Source: Earliella scabrosa (Eukaryota; Basidiomycota; Agaricomycetes; Polyporales; Polyporaceae). Taken from it: a stretch of DNA of 64,000 nt. The stretch spans positions 1,302,001 to 1,366,000 of the forward strand of contig JABYQQ010000011.1 in assembly GCA_022605405.1 (NCBI GenBank), read 5' to 3'. A program made the translations under genes and the position numbers. Position 1 is the stretch's first letter. Every line of letters begins with the position of its first letter. This document shows, in pieces, positions 55,089 to 64,000 of this stretch. The notes beneath the pieces were generated by a model. It was not told the DNA's origin, did not search any database, and worked only from the letters and a program-made list of their open reading frames with translations.

Positions 55089-56584
55089 ATGGTGCTGCTG
55101 TACACGGCCAGTATCTTTTCAACCTTCGCCGAGGGGATGCTCTATGGTGAGTCCCACTGTAGCTGTCCGCCATTTGCGCATGCCTCTCACTGCGGTGGCA
55201 GGCTTCTCCCTGTTGCTTTTTATGATCACGATTTGGTTCCTGCTCGGGACATCCCGGAAGCGTCGTCGCATCAACTATGTCATGCTCGGTGCGTCCTGCG
55301 CTCTGATGGCTCTCAATACAGCGGTGAGCCCACTGTTCATCGTCTATCCGGTCATTTCTCAACACAGGCATGTAGGAGATGGGGGTAAATATTGCGCGTA
55401 TCTATCTGGGTCTCGTCACCTTGGGTCCACGTCTTCCGGGGGGACCAGAGCAATACTTCTCAGACCGGGCCGGTGTGACCTTTGTTGTAAAGACCGCTCT
55501 GTGGGGCGCACAGACAGTCATCTTCGACGCAGTAGTGGTGGGACGCACGCTCAGTCTCACGTGCGATATCATCTTACAACTTCCTTAGATATACAGGGCG
55601 TACATCGTTTGGCAAAGCTTCGCGGTCGTCGTGGTACCGATCTTGCAATGGTTCGCACTTGTCGGTAAGGTCTCTTATCCTCCGCCTCGTTCAAGTTATG
55701 CTCAATCCCCCTCTGGAACATACCATAGCGGTATCCATAGCCACCAACATTGTACAGATTGAGCTGAACGACGGCGATCTCTTCTCCGTCCAGACTGAAC
55801 CTTGGATCACGTCGATCTACGTGCTAGATTTATTCACCAACTTCACTGCTACCAGTACGTCTCTCCCCCCTTCATTGCTCCCGACGACACGCCAGTCAAC
55901 AGTCGCTAAGCCCCACTTCTAGCCCTCCTTGCTTTCAGAATCTGGTCAGTCATACGCAAGACGTCCCCAAACCGCGCGACAACCGGCCTGTACCCCGTGT
56001 TGCGCGTCGTCATAGAGAGCGGGGCCCTCTATTCCGCCACCATCTTCGTCGGCCTAGTGCTCTTCATCGTCCGCTCTAACGGAGTCTACGTCATGAACGA
56101 CCTGGTGCGTTTCTAATCCCGTTTCGTCCTCTTCCGCCTGCTATCTCCGAAAACGCCGAAGCTGACGCCCACCCCACCACCTGGTGCTTCGATGCCTTTC
56201 CACCAGACGTCGCCCATCATTTCCATAGTCTTCAACATGATATTCGTCCGACTGGGGCTTTCCCAGGAGCGCAGTGCGCTCAACGGACCCGACTGCCCAC
56301 CCCCTACCCATTCGACCGCGAACTTCGTCGTCGTGTACCGCGAACATCAGACTCCGGGCTTCATCGACTCACACGTCATCCCTTCCCGGCGCACATCGAG
56401 CCTGAGGCCCGATTCCGTACTTGGCGATATCGAGCACGGCCACGATCCGCTCAAGATGATCGAAATGTACCTCGGCGAGGACGGCCTGCAAACCCCACGA
56501 ACCCCACAGGAAGCACACATCGCTCGGTCAGATGACGACGCTGGCAGCTGCATCAAAGTTTGCCAAGGGGGTATCGCACAGTGA
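55089..56584 (+). CDS. Orphan 7-TM membrane protein (cluster copy 3)
   Basis: Seven exons: 55089-55146, 55202-55323, 55376-55537, 55589-55664, 55729-55854, 55923-56104 and 56207-56584, giving 367 residues. Phrases are EGMLYG, FSLLLFMITIWFLLG, YVMLGASCALMALNTA, GVNIARIYLGLVTLGP, IYRAYIVWQSFAVVVVPILQ, ITSIYVLDLFTNFTAT, VLRVVIESGALYSATIF and TSPIISIVFNMIFVRLG. The tail differs from the other copies (Cys-containing, ending CIKVCQGGIAQ). Same intron phases as copies 1 and 2; exon 2 is one codon longer. Together the three make a tandem family interrupted by one hydrolase gene. Confidence 0.83.
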
Positions 56585-57024
56585 GCGACACCCGCCACTG
56601 TACCCGCACGCCTACTATCGCGGCATCGCATCACAACATCTGTCATCGCGGCGTTGAGGTGCGTGGAACGAGACGGGGAAGATTGTCACTGCGGACAACG
56701 GGGGCCGTGATTTTAGTTAGACTGCTGGTTTGAGTTCGTTCTTTTGCTGTATCAGCACTTTTCTTCTCATCGGACGGTGCAAGGACACTCAAGTGGAAGT
56801 AGCCCAGATGCCACAATGTACATTGTTACTGGACCTGCGGCGATTGCAGGGACGTCCTCACTGTAACTCGGCTCGTTGTTCGAAACTGCATCTTTACCAT
56901 ACACGGGAAGTGCTGGCACCGCGATGATGAGAGGTAGTCATCGACAGGTTTATAGGACCATCCCCATCGTCCAGTGCTAATCTCATCTCTGCCCTAACTC
57001 TCGCAGCGACTTCCTGTCAACAAT

Positions 57025-58356
57025 ATGGCGATCCTTGCTGGACTGTTCATTCATTCAGACTCTGGGGCTCCCCCCGAAAGTACCAACTACACGACTCTGA
57101 TCCTGCTTCATGGATATGCCTGGCACAGTGGTGAGTTTTCCTGCACTTGTCCCTTGCCAGCGACCAACGGCGGACTTTGCTTACTGACTTTCCGCTCGTC
57201 TCACCCAGGAATATTTGCGAAACTGATCCCGCTGGCCTACACGCACAACACGCGCGTCGTTCTTGTCAACGGAGCGACTCCATACACACAGGACGAACGC
57301 GCGGCGCTCGAAGAACCTGCCGAAGCCGATGCGCTCATGCTATTCATGCAAGACCGCGCGAGGGAGCTGTACAGCCTCCTCGTACGCTTCGTGAAGGAGA
57401 ACGACATCCTACTGGCCTCTCACGCAGATAACGTGGGTGGAATCGTCCTCGGTGGCTGGTCGTTCGCCGCGGGCTGGATGACCGCCCTGCTCGTGAACGT
57501 TGCGACCTTCCCAGCGAATGACGTTGAGCTCGGAGCGAACATGCCGCGCATCATACTCCATGGTACAGCCCTGTTTTTCTATGAGCCCAGCTACGGTCTC
57601 ATGGCAGCAGCGCCTGACTCTTCGTTGCTACAGACGCTCCGTACCACGTCCTCGGGTACCCTCCTCCGGCGGACAACCCATACAACCCCCTCTTCGACAA
57701 CTCGATTCCGCCGAAGGAGATAACTCAGCGCTTTGCGAAGTGGGTCAGCGGATACTTCGAGCACAAAGACCCACTCGACGGGAGTAAACTCGAACGCGTG
57801 ACCCCGCTCTACTCCCCACCGCCTACCCTTTCGACCCTCACCGATGAGGATCGCGCGTCCGCATTGTATACAGCTCCCGGGGACCCTGGAGGGTCGGACT
57901 TCGTCTTGGTTCGCCGTGGACACCAGACGGGTGTGTTCGACGCGCTGCGGAAGCAGGCGCTCTTCCACTCGCCGGCGCAGCATCGAACCATCGCACCCGC
58001 TGGAAACGGCTCCGCGCCTGTCGCGGCGAACGATGACAGCGAGGAAAAGGCGGTTACGGACGCGTGGCGCGCTGTGGAGGTGCGCTACGTGTGGTGCAGC
58101 CGCTCCATCTGGGAGATCATGTGGGGGGTGCTGAGCATGAGAGGCGAATTAGTAGACGCGAAGAAGGCGGGCAAGGCTATCAGACACATCACCTTCTTGC
58201 GTCTCGAAGGCTCCAACCACTTCGTGAGTATATGGTTGCCGCCCGGGATACGAGGGTCCGACGCTGATTCGTTCGATGCAGGTCCACTGGGACGAGCCAG
58301 AGCGTGCGCTGAAGGCGTTCCTTGACGAGGGAGCTCTGGAAGAACTGGTTGCTTGA
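57025..58356 (+). CDS. Alpha/beta-hydrolase, cluster copy 2
   Basis: Exons 57025-57130, 57209-57562, 57634-58223 and 58282-58356, giving 374 residues. NYTTLILLHGYAWHSG, TRVVLVNGATPYT, IVLGGWSFAAGWM and GSNHF-VHWDEPERALKAFL align with the hydrolases at 52457 and 58973. The elbow reads G-W-S-F-A, so the usual second Gly of GxSxG is Ala (Ser120 is kept), and RRDY after the first strand is replaced by GATPY. Both changes are in functional turns, so activity may be altered or lost. The terminal exon follows the catalytic His as in its paralogs. No signal peptide, although the N-terminus is mildly hydrophobic (MAILAGLFI). Confidence 0.78.
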
Positions 58357-58972
58357 CGGTGATATTGACCACTTCATTTTTGGGTGGTGCCTCGAACGTT
58401 CTGGATGTCGTAGCTGGTAACAAGCTGTAGTCAGAACACGCTGATGACATTCTTTGAATGCCCGCAATACCGCATCTCCCCACCGACAGGAAGACCCACG
58501 CGCGCCAACGACGCAGAGATAACACTAGGGCTGAAAAGGCAGAAAGTCAAATCATCAACTCAAAAAATACGCTCACCTCACCATCCCGGCATCCTACGCG
58601 CTCTAATTGAAGGCAGCATCGCACGCTCGCGTCCTTCCACAAATTCCGGCGGGAGAAGCTGACCCTTCCATCCGTGATGCGCTACTCGATTCCCCGCTCT
58701 TCTCTGTATGGCGTGGGTGCGCGTGGGAAGCGAGTCTCGCACATAAATCACAACGTTGAGTTTGTACCCTGACGAGACCTGCGAGGCATCTGTAGTACCT
58801 ATCAAATCCTCGCTCAGAGCATCATAAGAACACGAGAGTACGTACTACGTGCGCGCCGCTCAGGCTCTGGACAGTCTTCCCTCCTTCCATTGCTCGCCCC
58901 CGGGCGGTGGGGTACTTCCTCGAAACGTCTCCCAACGACGACGAGCTTCTCCTGACCCAGCGCCCCGCCATC

Positions 58973-60320
58973 ATGCCGTACCCGGGACCCCTCCTCGTCC
59001 TCCACGACTCCGGGCCACCTGTCACGACGGAGGGCACCCCTAGCACCGACTACACGACCCTCGTGCTCGTCCACGGATTCGCGTGGCACAGCGGTGCGCC
59101 GTGATCCTTTCTCCGGGTCGGCCTGGCTCTCACTCTCCCTTCGCGCGTTCTCACGCGTGCGCCGTAACGGGCGACCTCTGCCAGGCATCTTCTCAAAGCT
59201 TCCCCCGCTCGGCCCGCAGCACAACGCGCGTGTCGTCCTGGTGAACAGACGCGACTACCTCGGCGCGGCGCCCCACACCCCCAAGGAGCTTGCTATCCTT
59301 CAGGGGACGGCTGCAGAGCCGGACGTGCCTGTCGCACAGGCAACATTGTTGGAGTGGATGAAGGAGCGCGCGCGCGAGCTGTACGACCTGCTGGTCTGGC
59401 TTGTAGAGACGGAGCATATCCCACCCGCGGGAACTCCGGAAGGGAACCCGAGTACGGGTGGGATCGTGCTCGTCGGGTGGTCCTTCGGCACTATCCTGGT
59501 CACCGCGCTACTGGCGAACCTCGCCTCCTTCTCGAAGGAAACCAGCGTCGCGTTGAGCAGCTTTGTTCAGCGCGTCGTCTTCCACGGTGAGCGTTGGATT
59601 CCTGCCCGCGTGTAAGACGTGGCGTTTCCTAACGTTCCGACCGCGTGCGCACCAGACGCGCCCTACATGGCACTCGGCTTTCCGCCCGTCTTGAACCCGT
59701 ACAACCCGCTCGCGGATCCGACAATCGCACCAGAGGAGGCCACCCGCGCTTTCGCAGTATGGGTGAGCGGATACTACGACCATGGCGACCTCCAGTCGAT
59801 GGACAGCCTTGAGCGACGGACGCATCTGGAGTCGCCGCCCCCGACTGTATCCACCTTGTCCGAGGAAGAGCGCGCGAACTCATTCTGCCCCGGCCCCGGG
59901 AGCCCCGGCGGCTCAGACTCATTGCTGCTCGTGGGCGGCGTCCGGTCGCGGCTGTTCAACGTGTTGCGGGAGCGCGCGCTGCGACTCGACGGTACTGGCG
60001 AACAGACTGACGAGGGTGAGGAGGGAAAGACGACAGATGTGTGGGCCGGGGTCGAGGTGCGGTGCGTGTGGTGTGATCGCTCAGTCTGGGAGATGCCTTG
60101 GTGTGCATGGAACCTCCGCGCAGAGCTCGAGGGGCTGCAGAGATCAGGGAAGAGAATCCGTAAGGTCACGTTCGAGCCTATACAAGGTGCAAACCATTTT
60201 GTGGGTATCCATGTGCGCATGCAATAGACAGAGTGCTGATTGTTGGGGCAGGTTCATTGGGACGAGCCCGAGCGAGCGATGCAAGCGTTTTTGTCCATCC
60301 CCTCGACGTCCTGGAAATGA
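58973..60320 (+). CDS. Alpha/beta-hydrolase, cluster copy 3
   Basis: Exons 58973-59093, 59185-59586, 59656-60200 and 60252-60320, giving 378 residues from the first Met. DYTTLVLVHGFAWHSG, ARVVLVNRRDYLGA, IVLVGWSFGTIL (Ser140) and GANHF-VHWDEPERAMQAFL are canonical. The coding frame continues upstream of 58973 (KRLPTT... in other frames; GYFLETSPNDDE in this frame) with only a GTG at 58907, so an upstream exon probably supplies the start. This is the best-preserved active-site set in the cluster. It lies back-to-tail with the flavin monooxygenase on the other strand. Confidence 0.78.
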
Positions 60321-60556
60321 CGATGCACGGGTGGGCGGAGAAAAAATAGTAGATATACATAGATCAAGCCAAATATGACGTACAACTCCAGGTGGATCTT
60401 CGACACTCTGCCCTGCAGCATGCCACCAAATATCTACTTCGCAGACACGACTGGTCGCTTGTACTCTCTCGGATACACTCCCCATCCCTGCATGATAAAG
60501 AGCAACCTGCGTTGAAGTCAGCAACCCTCGCATGTCGATTGGGAATGCCAAGACGC

Positions 60557-62656
60557 CTACCACTTCAGCCTGTCCAACCGGAGGATGTGGAAAAGCAACA
60601 GCCAGATAGCTGATATATAGTGAGACGACGTGGCTCCGTGAACAAGACACATGGAAGGGACTCACTGAGCTCCATGTATGTGAAGAAGCTCAAAGCGCCG
60701 CCACGCGCGCCCCTCTTCACGAAGCGGATGACGTCCACCCAAAGCTTCATGTCCTTGGGCGTCGGACGCGCGTCGGGGTCCATGAGGAAGGTCAAGAGTA
60801 TTCTCATGTCTGAAACACAAGGGCATCAGCATGGTGGTAAAGTCGCCTCCAAAGTGGCAGCATGACGCACAGATTCCTATATGGCTGTGCAAACGAGTTA
60901 GTACGACGCACGCCACTGCACGATATATGCACTCACAAATGGCCACTGATGCGGAATCGATACGATGACATCAGCTTATGCGAAGCATTGATAGGAACAC
61001 GAAACTTACACCGTCCCAATCGCGTTCTGGTATGACGAGTTCGTCATGAGGATCGACCAGTCTTCCGTGGAGAAGTTCTGAAGGTACAAGTTCGGACGCT
61101 GCGGCGGTCGGTCGTGAGTGCCTTCCCTGCATCGATGCAACAGACGGCAACATACATCATAATCTTCCGGGAAGAGATCGTCCTTGAAGAATTCAACAGT
61201 CGGCTTCTTGAATCCCGTTGCAAGAACCACAACGTCGCCCTTGATCTGCGCCCCAGCCGTCATCGTCAGAGTTCGTAACACAACCACGCTCCATATATGC
61301 GCATGTACTGACCTCTTTCATCTCTTTCCCCTCCCCCGGCGCTGCCTCTCGGTCACGAACCTTTGCCGTCACGCCGTCCTTCGTCAGACGTTCAATGTCA
61401 CACCGAATGTACTCGCACTTCCCGCTCTTGACGAGAGGCACGAACTCATCGTTGACGACGGGAGTGCTCTCGAATAAGCCAAGACGGGCAGGGACGAGTC
61501 CGGGAGCACCGTGGTAGTTCCAGAATGCGACAAACTTTTCCCATAAGAAGGATAGCGGCATCTCACGACCAAAGGGTTGGGCAGAGATGAGGGTATCGAT
61601 GACGATGTTGCGCGGGATGATCCACTGCATACAATCAGTGACCAGCATACAAGGAGAAGGGTCGAGCTACGCACCTTATCTTCGCGAGCAAGCATGACGC
61701 AGTGCTTCGCACCCTTACTCAACGCCGTCTCCACAGCCTCAACCCCGCTGGCACCGCTCCCAATCACGATGATACGCTTGCCTTCAAGAGGAGCGTCGTC
61801 AAGCTCGGACGAATGAAAGACTTCACCCTGGAAGACTTCCTCCCTCCCTTCGTGCTTGCTATCCTCGGTCTCCGACGTGTTGTCGTTATGCTGGGGCAAA
61901 CCAGGGAAGTTGATACGCATCGGGGCGCCGCAGGTACCAATGGTGACTACAACCGCGTCAAATTCGCCGTCCTCGCCATCGTTGATGATCCATCTAGATT
62001 GCGAACTTGCCGGGTCGTCCTTGATGTGTTCGCCAGTTCCTGGGACGCGTTTGATTGAGCGAACCGGAGTGCGGAGGCGGGTGCGAGGTTCTAGTTGATA
62101 TTCCTTCCATATGCGACGGATCTCTGTAGCTGTATCACAAAGCATTCTTTTACGCACATGTTCTGGGCGCACCTGAGAGGATTTCGTCACGTTTCGGGAA
62201 CGTGCATGACCAGACTACAGCGGGGTGAAACCGATAGAGCAACGAGTTTAGCTGGAGGCCGGACGTCTTGTTCACATGCGCCCATATACCGCCTGCATGA
62301 TCATTCAATTCTCTACGGCTTTCCAACGGGGACAAGATCTGAAACGGTACACGCACCGACTTTGTCGTCTTGCTCATAGATGACTACATCGAACCCATGC
62401 GCGATTGCATGCGCAGCACTCGAGATCCCCGTCAGTCCACCGCCAATGATAGCGATTCTGCCTTTTGGATTCTTGGGATATTCAGGACCTGGCGGAGGAG
62501 GCTAAAACAGGGTCAGGGATCGTCAGGCGTCGCAAGAAGGAGTCTGCTCACCGGTTTGAAAAGCCAGACAATCACGTACTGGACCAGGACGTAGTAGAAG
62601 TTGAAGGTGGAGACTATCCAGTGCCACGGAGACCAAAGTTGACTATCTGGCGACAT
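60557..62656 (-). CDS. FAD-dependent flavin monooxygenase (FMO-type)
   Basis: NADPH/FAD monooxygenase, 511 residues over eleven exons: 62656-62552, 62501-62357, 62292-62173, 62129-61675, 61624-61313, 61245-61156, 61098-61010, 60945-60937 (9 nt), 60884-60871 (14 nt), 60809-60666 and 60609-60557. The N-terminus has an aromatic hydrophobic segment (STFNFYYVLVQYVIVWLF) that may anchor it to the ER. FAD-binding GxGxxG is RIAIIGGGLTGISSA, NADPH-binding is RIIVIGSGASGVEAVE, and the ATG motif is VVVLATGFKKPTVEFF. FQGEVFHSSEL matches the FxGxxxH part of the FMO/BVMO fingerprint without its terminal Trp. The two microexons encode GHFHIGIYMRILL. The substrate is unknown. A TGACGTCA site lies 132 bp upstream. 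Confidence 0.85.
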
Positions 62657-63317
62657 AGTTGAGGGAAGTGTTGGGAGGGGCCAGTTATGCTGCTGCGTGC
62701 AGTCTTATACGTCGTCGTCGCGAAGCACGAAGCATGTGTATTTGCGACCCCAGACGCCATGACGTCGTCTCACTGTCAACACTGCGATGACGTCACGCGT
62801 CTCCCTTGCATAAGCAGAGAGCTTAGACGCGTACCGTTTCTTCCACCCATGGTAAAAATCGTGTGTACCAATACTTGAGGCTTCAGACTGTGGGATAAGA
62901 GCTAGCGAGTTTAACAAGACAAGGAAGATCAGTGACAACATTTAATCGTGTTTTTAGACGCCTGGATGTGGTCTTTAGGGCAGGCTCATTCGCGTATTCG
63001 GGCGACTACGTGCGCGCCGCGCGTACACTTCTAGTAAGTACCTCAATAGTTTGCCTCAACGTACGGAGGCTCGCATTTGACCAACAGAACCTCCGCGTTA
63101 TATCGGATCCTGTCACGTCCCGCCCGGATTGAAACGACCGGGACTTGCAGGGTAGTGACTGCAATTGACCCAGAATACTTTGAATTCGTCGAACTTCTCG
63201 ATGAAGCTCGTGTATCGCAAACCAGTACGTCCTCTAGAGTCACTAGTCAGCGTCAACGACAGCTCTTTCATACTATCTGACATACAGCAGCTTCGATGTC
63301 ACTATCAAACTGTACAA
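62657..63317. other. Intergenic, 0.7 kb, includes FMO promoter
   Basis: The FMO promoter occupies the left part. No gene is supported in the remainder. Confidence 0.5.
62788..62795. promoter_or_regulatory. CRE-like palindrome TGACGTCA in FMO promoter
   Basis: A perfect TGACGTCA lies 132 bp upstream of the FMO start codon, with a half-matching TGACGTCG about 30 bp farther on. The same palindrome occurs twice before the NTF2-like gene at 29416. Confidence 0.45.
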
Positions 63318-64000
63318 TCAGCGGATGACAAGTCCGTCGTCCGACCTCCACCAGTCGGTCTCTGTAGCCGTTGATGTGGTAGTGACCACCAGCCTCCCTG
63401 TCAATTCAAGACGTCGTAGACCCGCCTTCGCTCGCTCAATGTATCTCTTGCCCGCCCGCCCCGTCTCTGACTCTGACACGCGAATGCAGAGCACAACCGT
63501 CACCGCCAAATACCTATCCTCGGACAAAAGACGGTCTAGTTGCGACCATGCGGACGACTGCCCGACTCGCGGGCACCGGAGCCATGCGCGGGGCTCCTCG
63601 GGTAGGAGCAGCTCGATGCGCAACTCGCGCACACTAGGCGGGAGGTGCTCAAGCAGGTCGACGTATACCCGGAGCAAGACGGGCGTGCGGACCGTGAACG
63701 TCGTTAGGTTCGCGCATCGCCCGAGCTCCATCGTCGACCATCGCTCCGGAGAGTCTGCGTAGAAACGAGGAGTGTGATGTTGGTAGTGCATCCACACATC
63801 GAGCTGTTTGAGCGCGCACCTTCACAGTACCATGAGGACATCTCCGGCGTCGCAGCGAGTTGGGCGAACCGCGGATCACGGGGTGGGGCGAAGACCAGGT
63901 GGGAGAACTGGAGACCGAGGATGGTGAGGCCGTCCGCCAGCTGCGGGACATCGTCCCATCCGCATAGCGCCCCGTCAGGGTACAGCGTACGGAGGGTGTG
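63318..64000 (-). CDS. F-box-like protein (HLHDD subfamily), 3' part, runs off the window
   Basis: Partial gene; its 5' end is beyond 64000. From the edge it reads TLRTLYPDGALCGWDDVPQL, TILGLQFSHLVFAPPRDPRF, AQLAATPEMSSWY, then after a probable intron near 63810-63820 LGRCANLTTFTVRTPVLLRV, YVDLLEHLPPSVRELRIELL and a C-terminal ETDWWRSDDG. The LxHLPPSVRxLxI and DWW-(S/R) motifs align with the two F-box-like proteins at 29700 and 31339. The N-terminal F-box cannot be seen, so the assignment rests on the LRR-like and C-terminal motifs. Confidence 0.6.

Noticed and set aside
48153..56584. Ste3-type pheromone receptors
   Set aside because: Seven helices are predicted, but the conserved exon pattern and IYRxYVVWQ / SPIISIVF signatures are those of the separate orphan 7-TM family.
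1..64000. CRISPR arrays, intact transposons, LTRs or viral genes
   Set aside because: No regularly spaced repeats, no transposase, reverse transcriptase or integrase motifs in any frame, and no long terminal repeats noticed by eye.

Overview
This window is eukaryotic and fungal. Its genes carry many short (about 45-70 nt) GT-AG introns, and several families are typical of mushroom-forming Basidiomycota: F-box/LRR-like proteins, multi-copy orphan 7-TM proteins, GH79 glucuronidases with C-terminal tails, and Kre9/Knh1-like small secreted proteins. I infer an Agaricomycete, probably a wood-decay polypore-like fungus; the species cannot be fixed from the sequence alone. I rebuilt gene models by hand from reading frames, splice signals and phase continuity. 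Unless noted, the exons listed join in frame.

Layout. 0.2-2.6 kb: housekeeping genes, with TSR3 (rRNA modification) divergent from mitochondrial ribosomal protein mL41/MRPL27, then tRNA-Glu(UUC). 2.8-7.7 kb: a 14-TM DHA2-type MFS transporter and an orphan 7-TM gene. 8.2-11.9 kb: two convergent F-box genes. 12.9-17.2 kb: a tandem pair of type II membrane GT8 glycosyltransferases. 17.9-22.4 kb: a large F-box protein and the pre-60S factor REI1. 22.7-28.3 kb: a GNAT acetyltransferase plus a SURP-like gene, duplicated in tandem; each copy keeps one gene and has lost the other. 28.6-32.6 kb: an NTF2/SigF-like protein and two F-box-like genes. 33.5-36.3 kb: a tandem pair of small secreted Kre9/Knh1-like proteins. 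38 kb: a possible 68-residue secreted peptide. 39.9-46.2 kb: tandem GH79 enzymes. 48.2-60.3 kb: six plus-strand genes, three 7-TM paralogs interleaved with three alpha/beta-hydrolase paralogs. 60.6-62.7 kb: a flavin monooxygenase. 63.3-64 kb: the 3' part of another F-box-like gene running off the edge.

The window is a mosaic of conserved core genes and recently expanded accessory families; nearly all accessory genes come as tandem pairs or triplets. The two most distinctive features are the reciprocal decay of the GNAT/SURP-like duplication and the interleaved 7-TM/hydrolase array, which could be a co-inherited sensing or processing cluster. Recurrent microexons (9-16 nt) in five genes or gene pairs will defeat automated gene calling. 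I saw no CRISPR array, no intact transposon and no viral gene.
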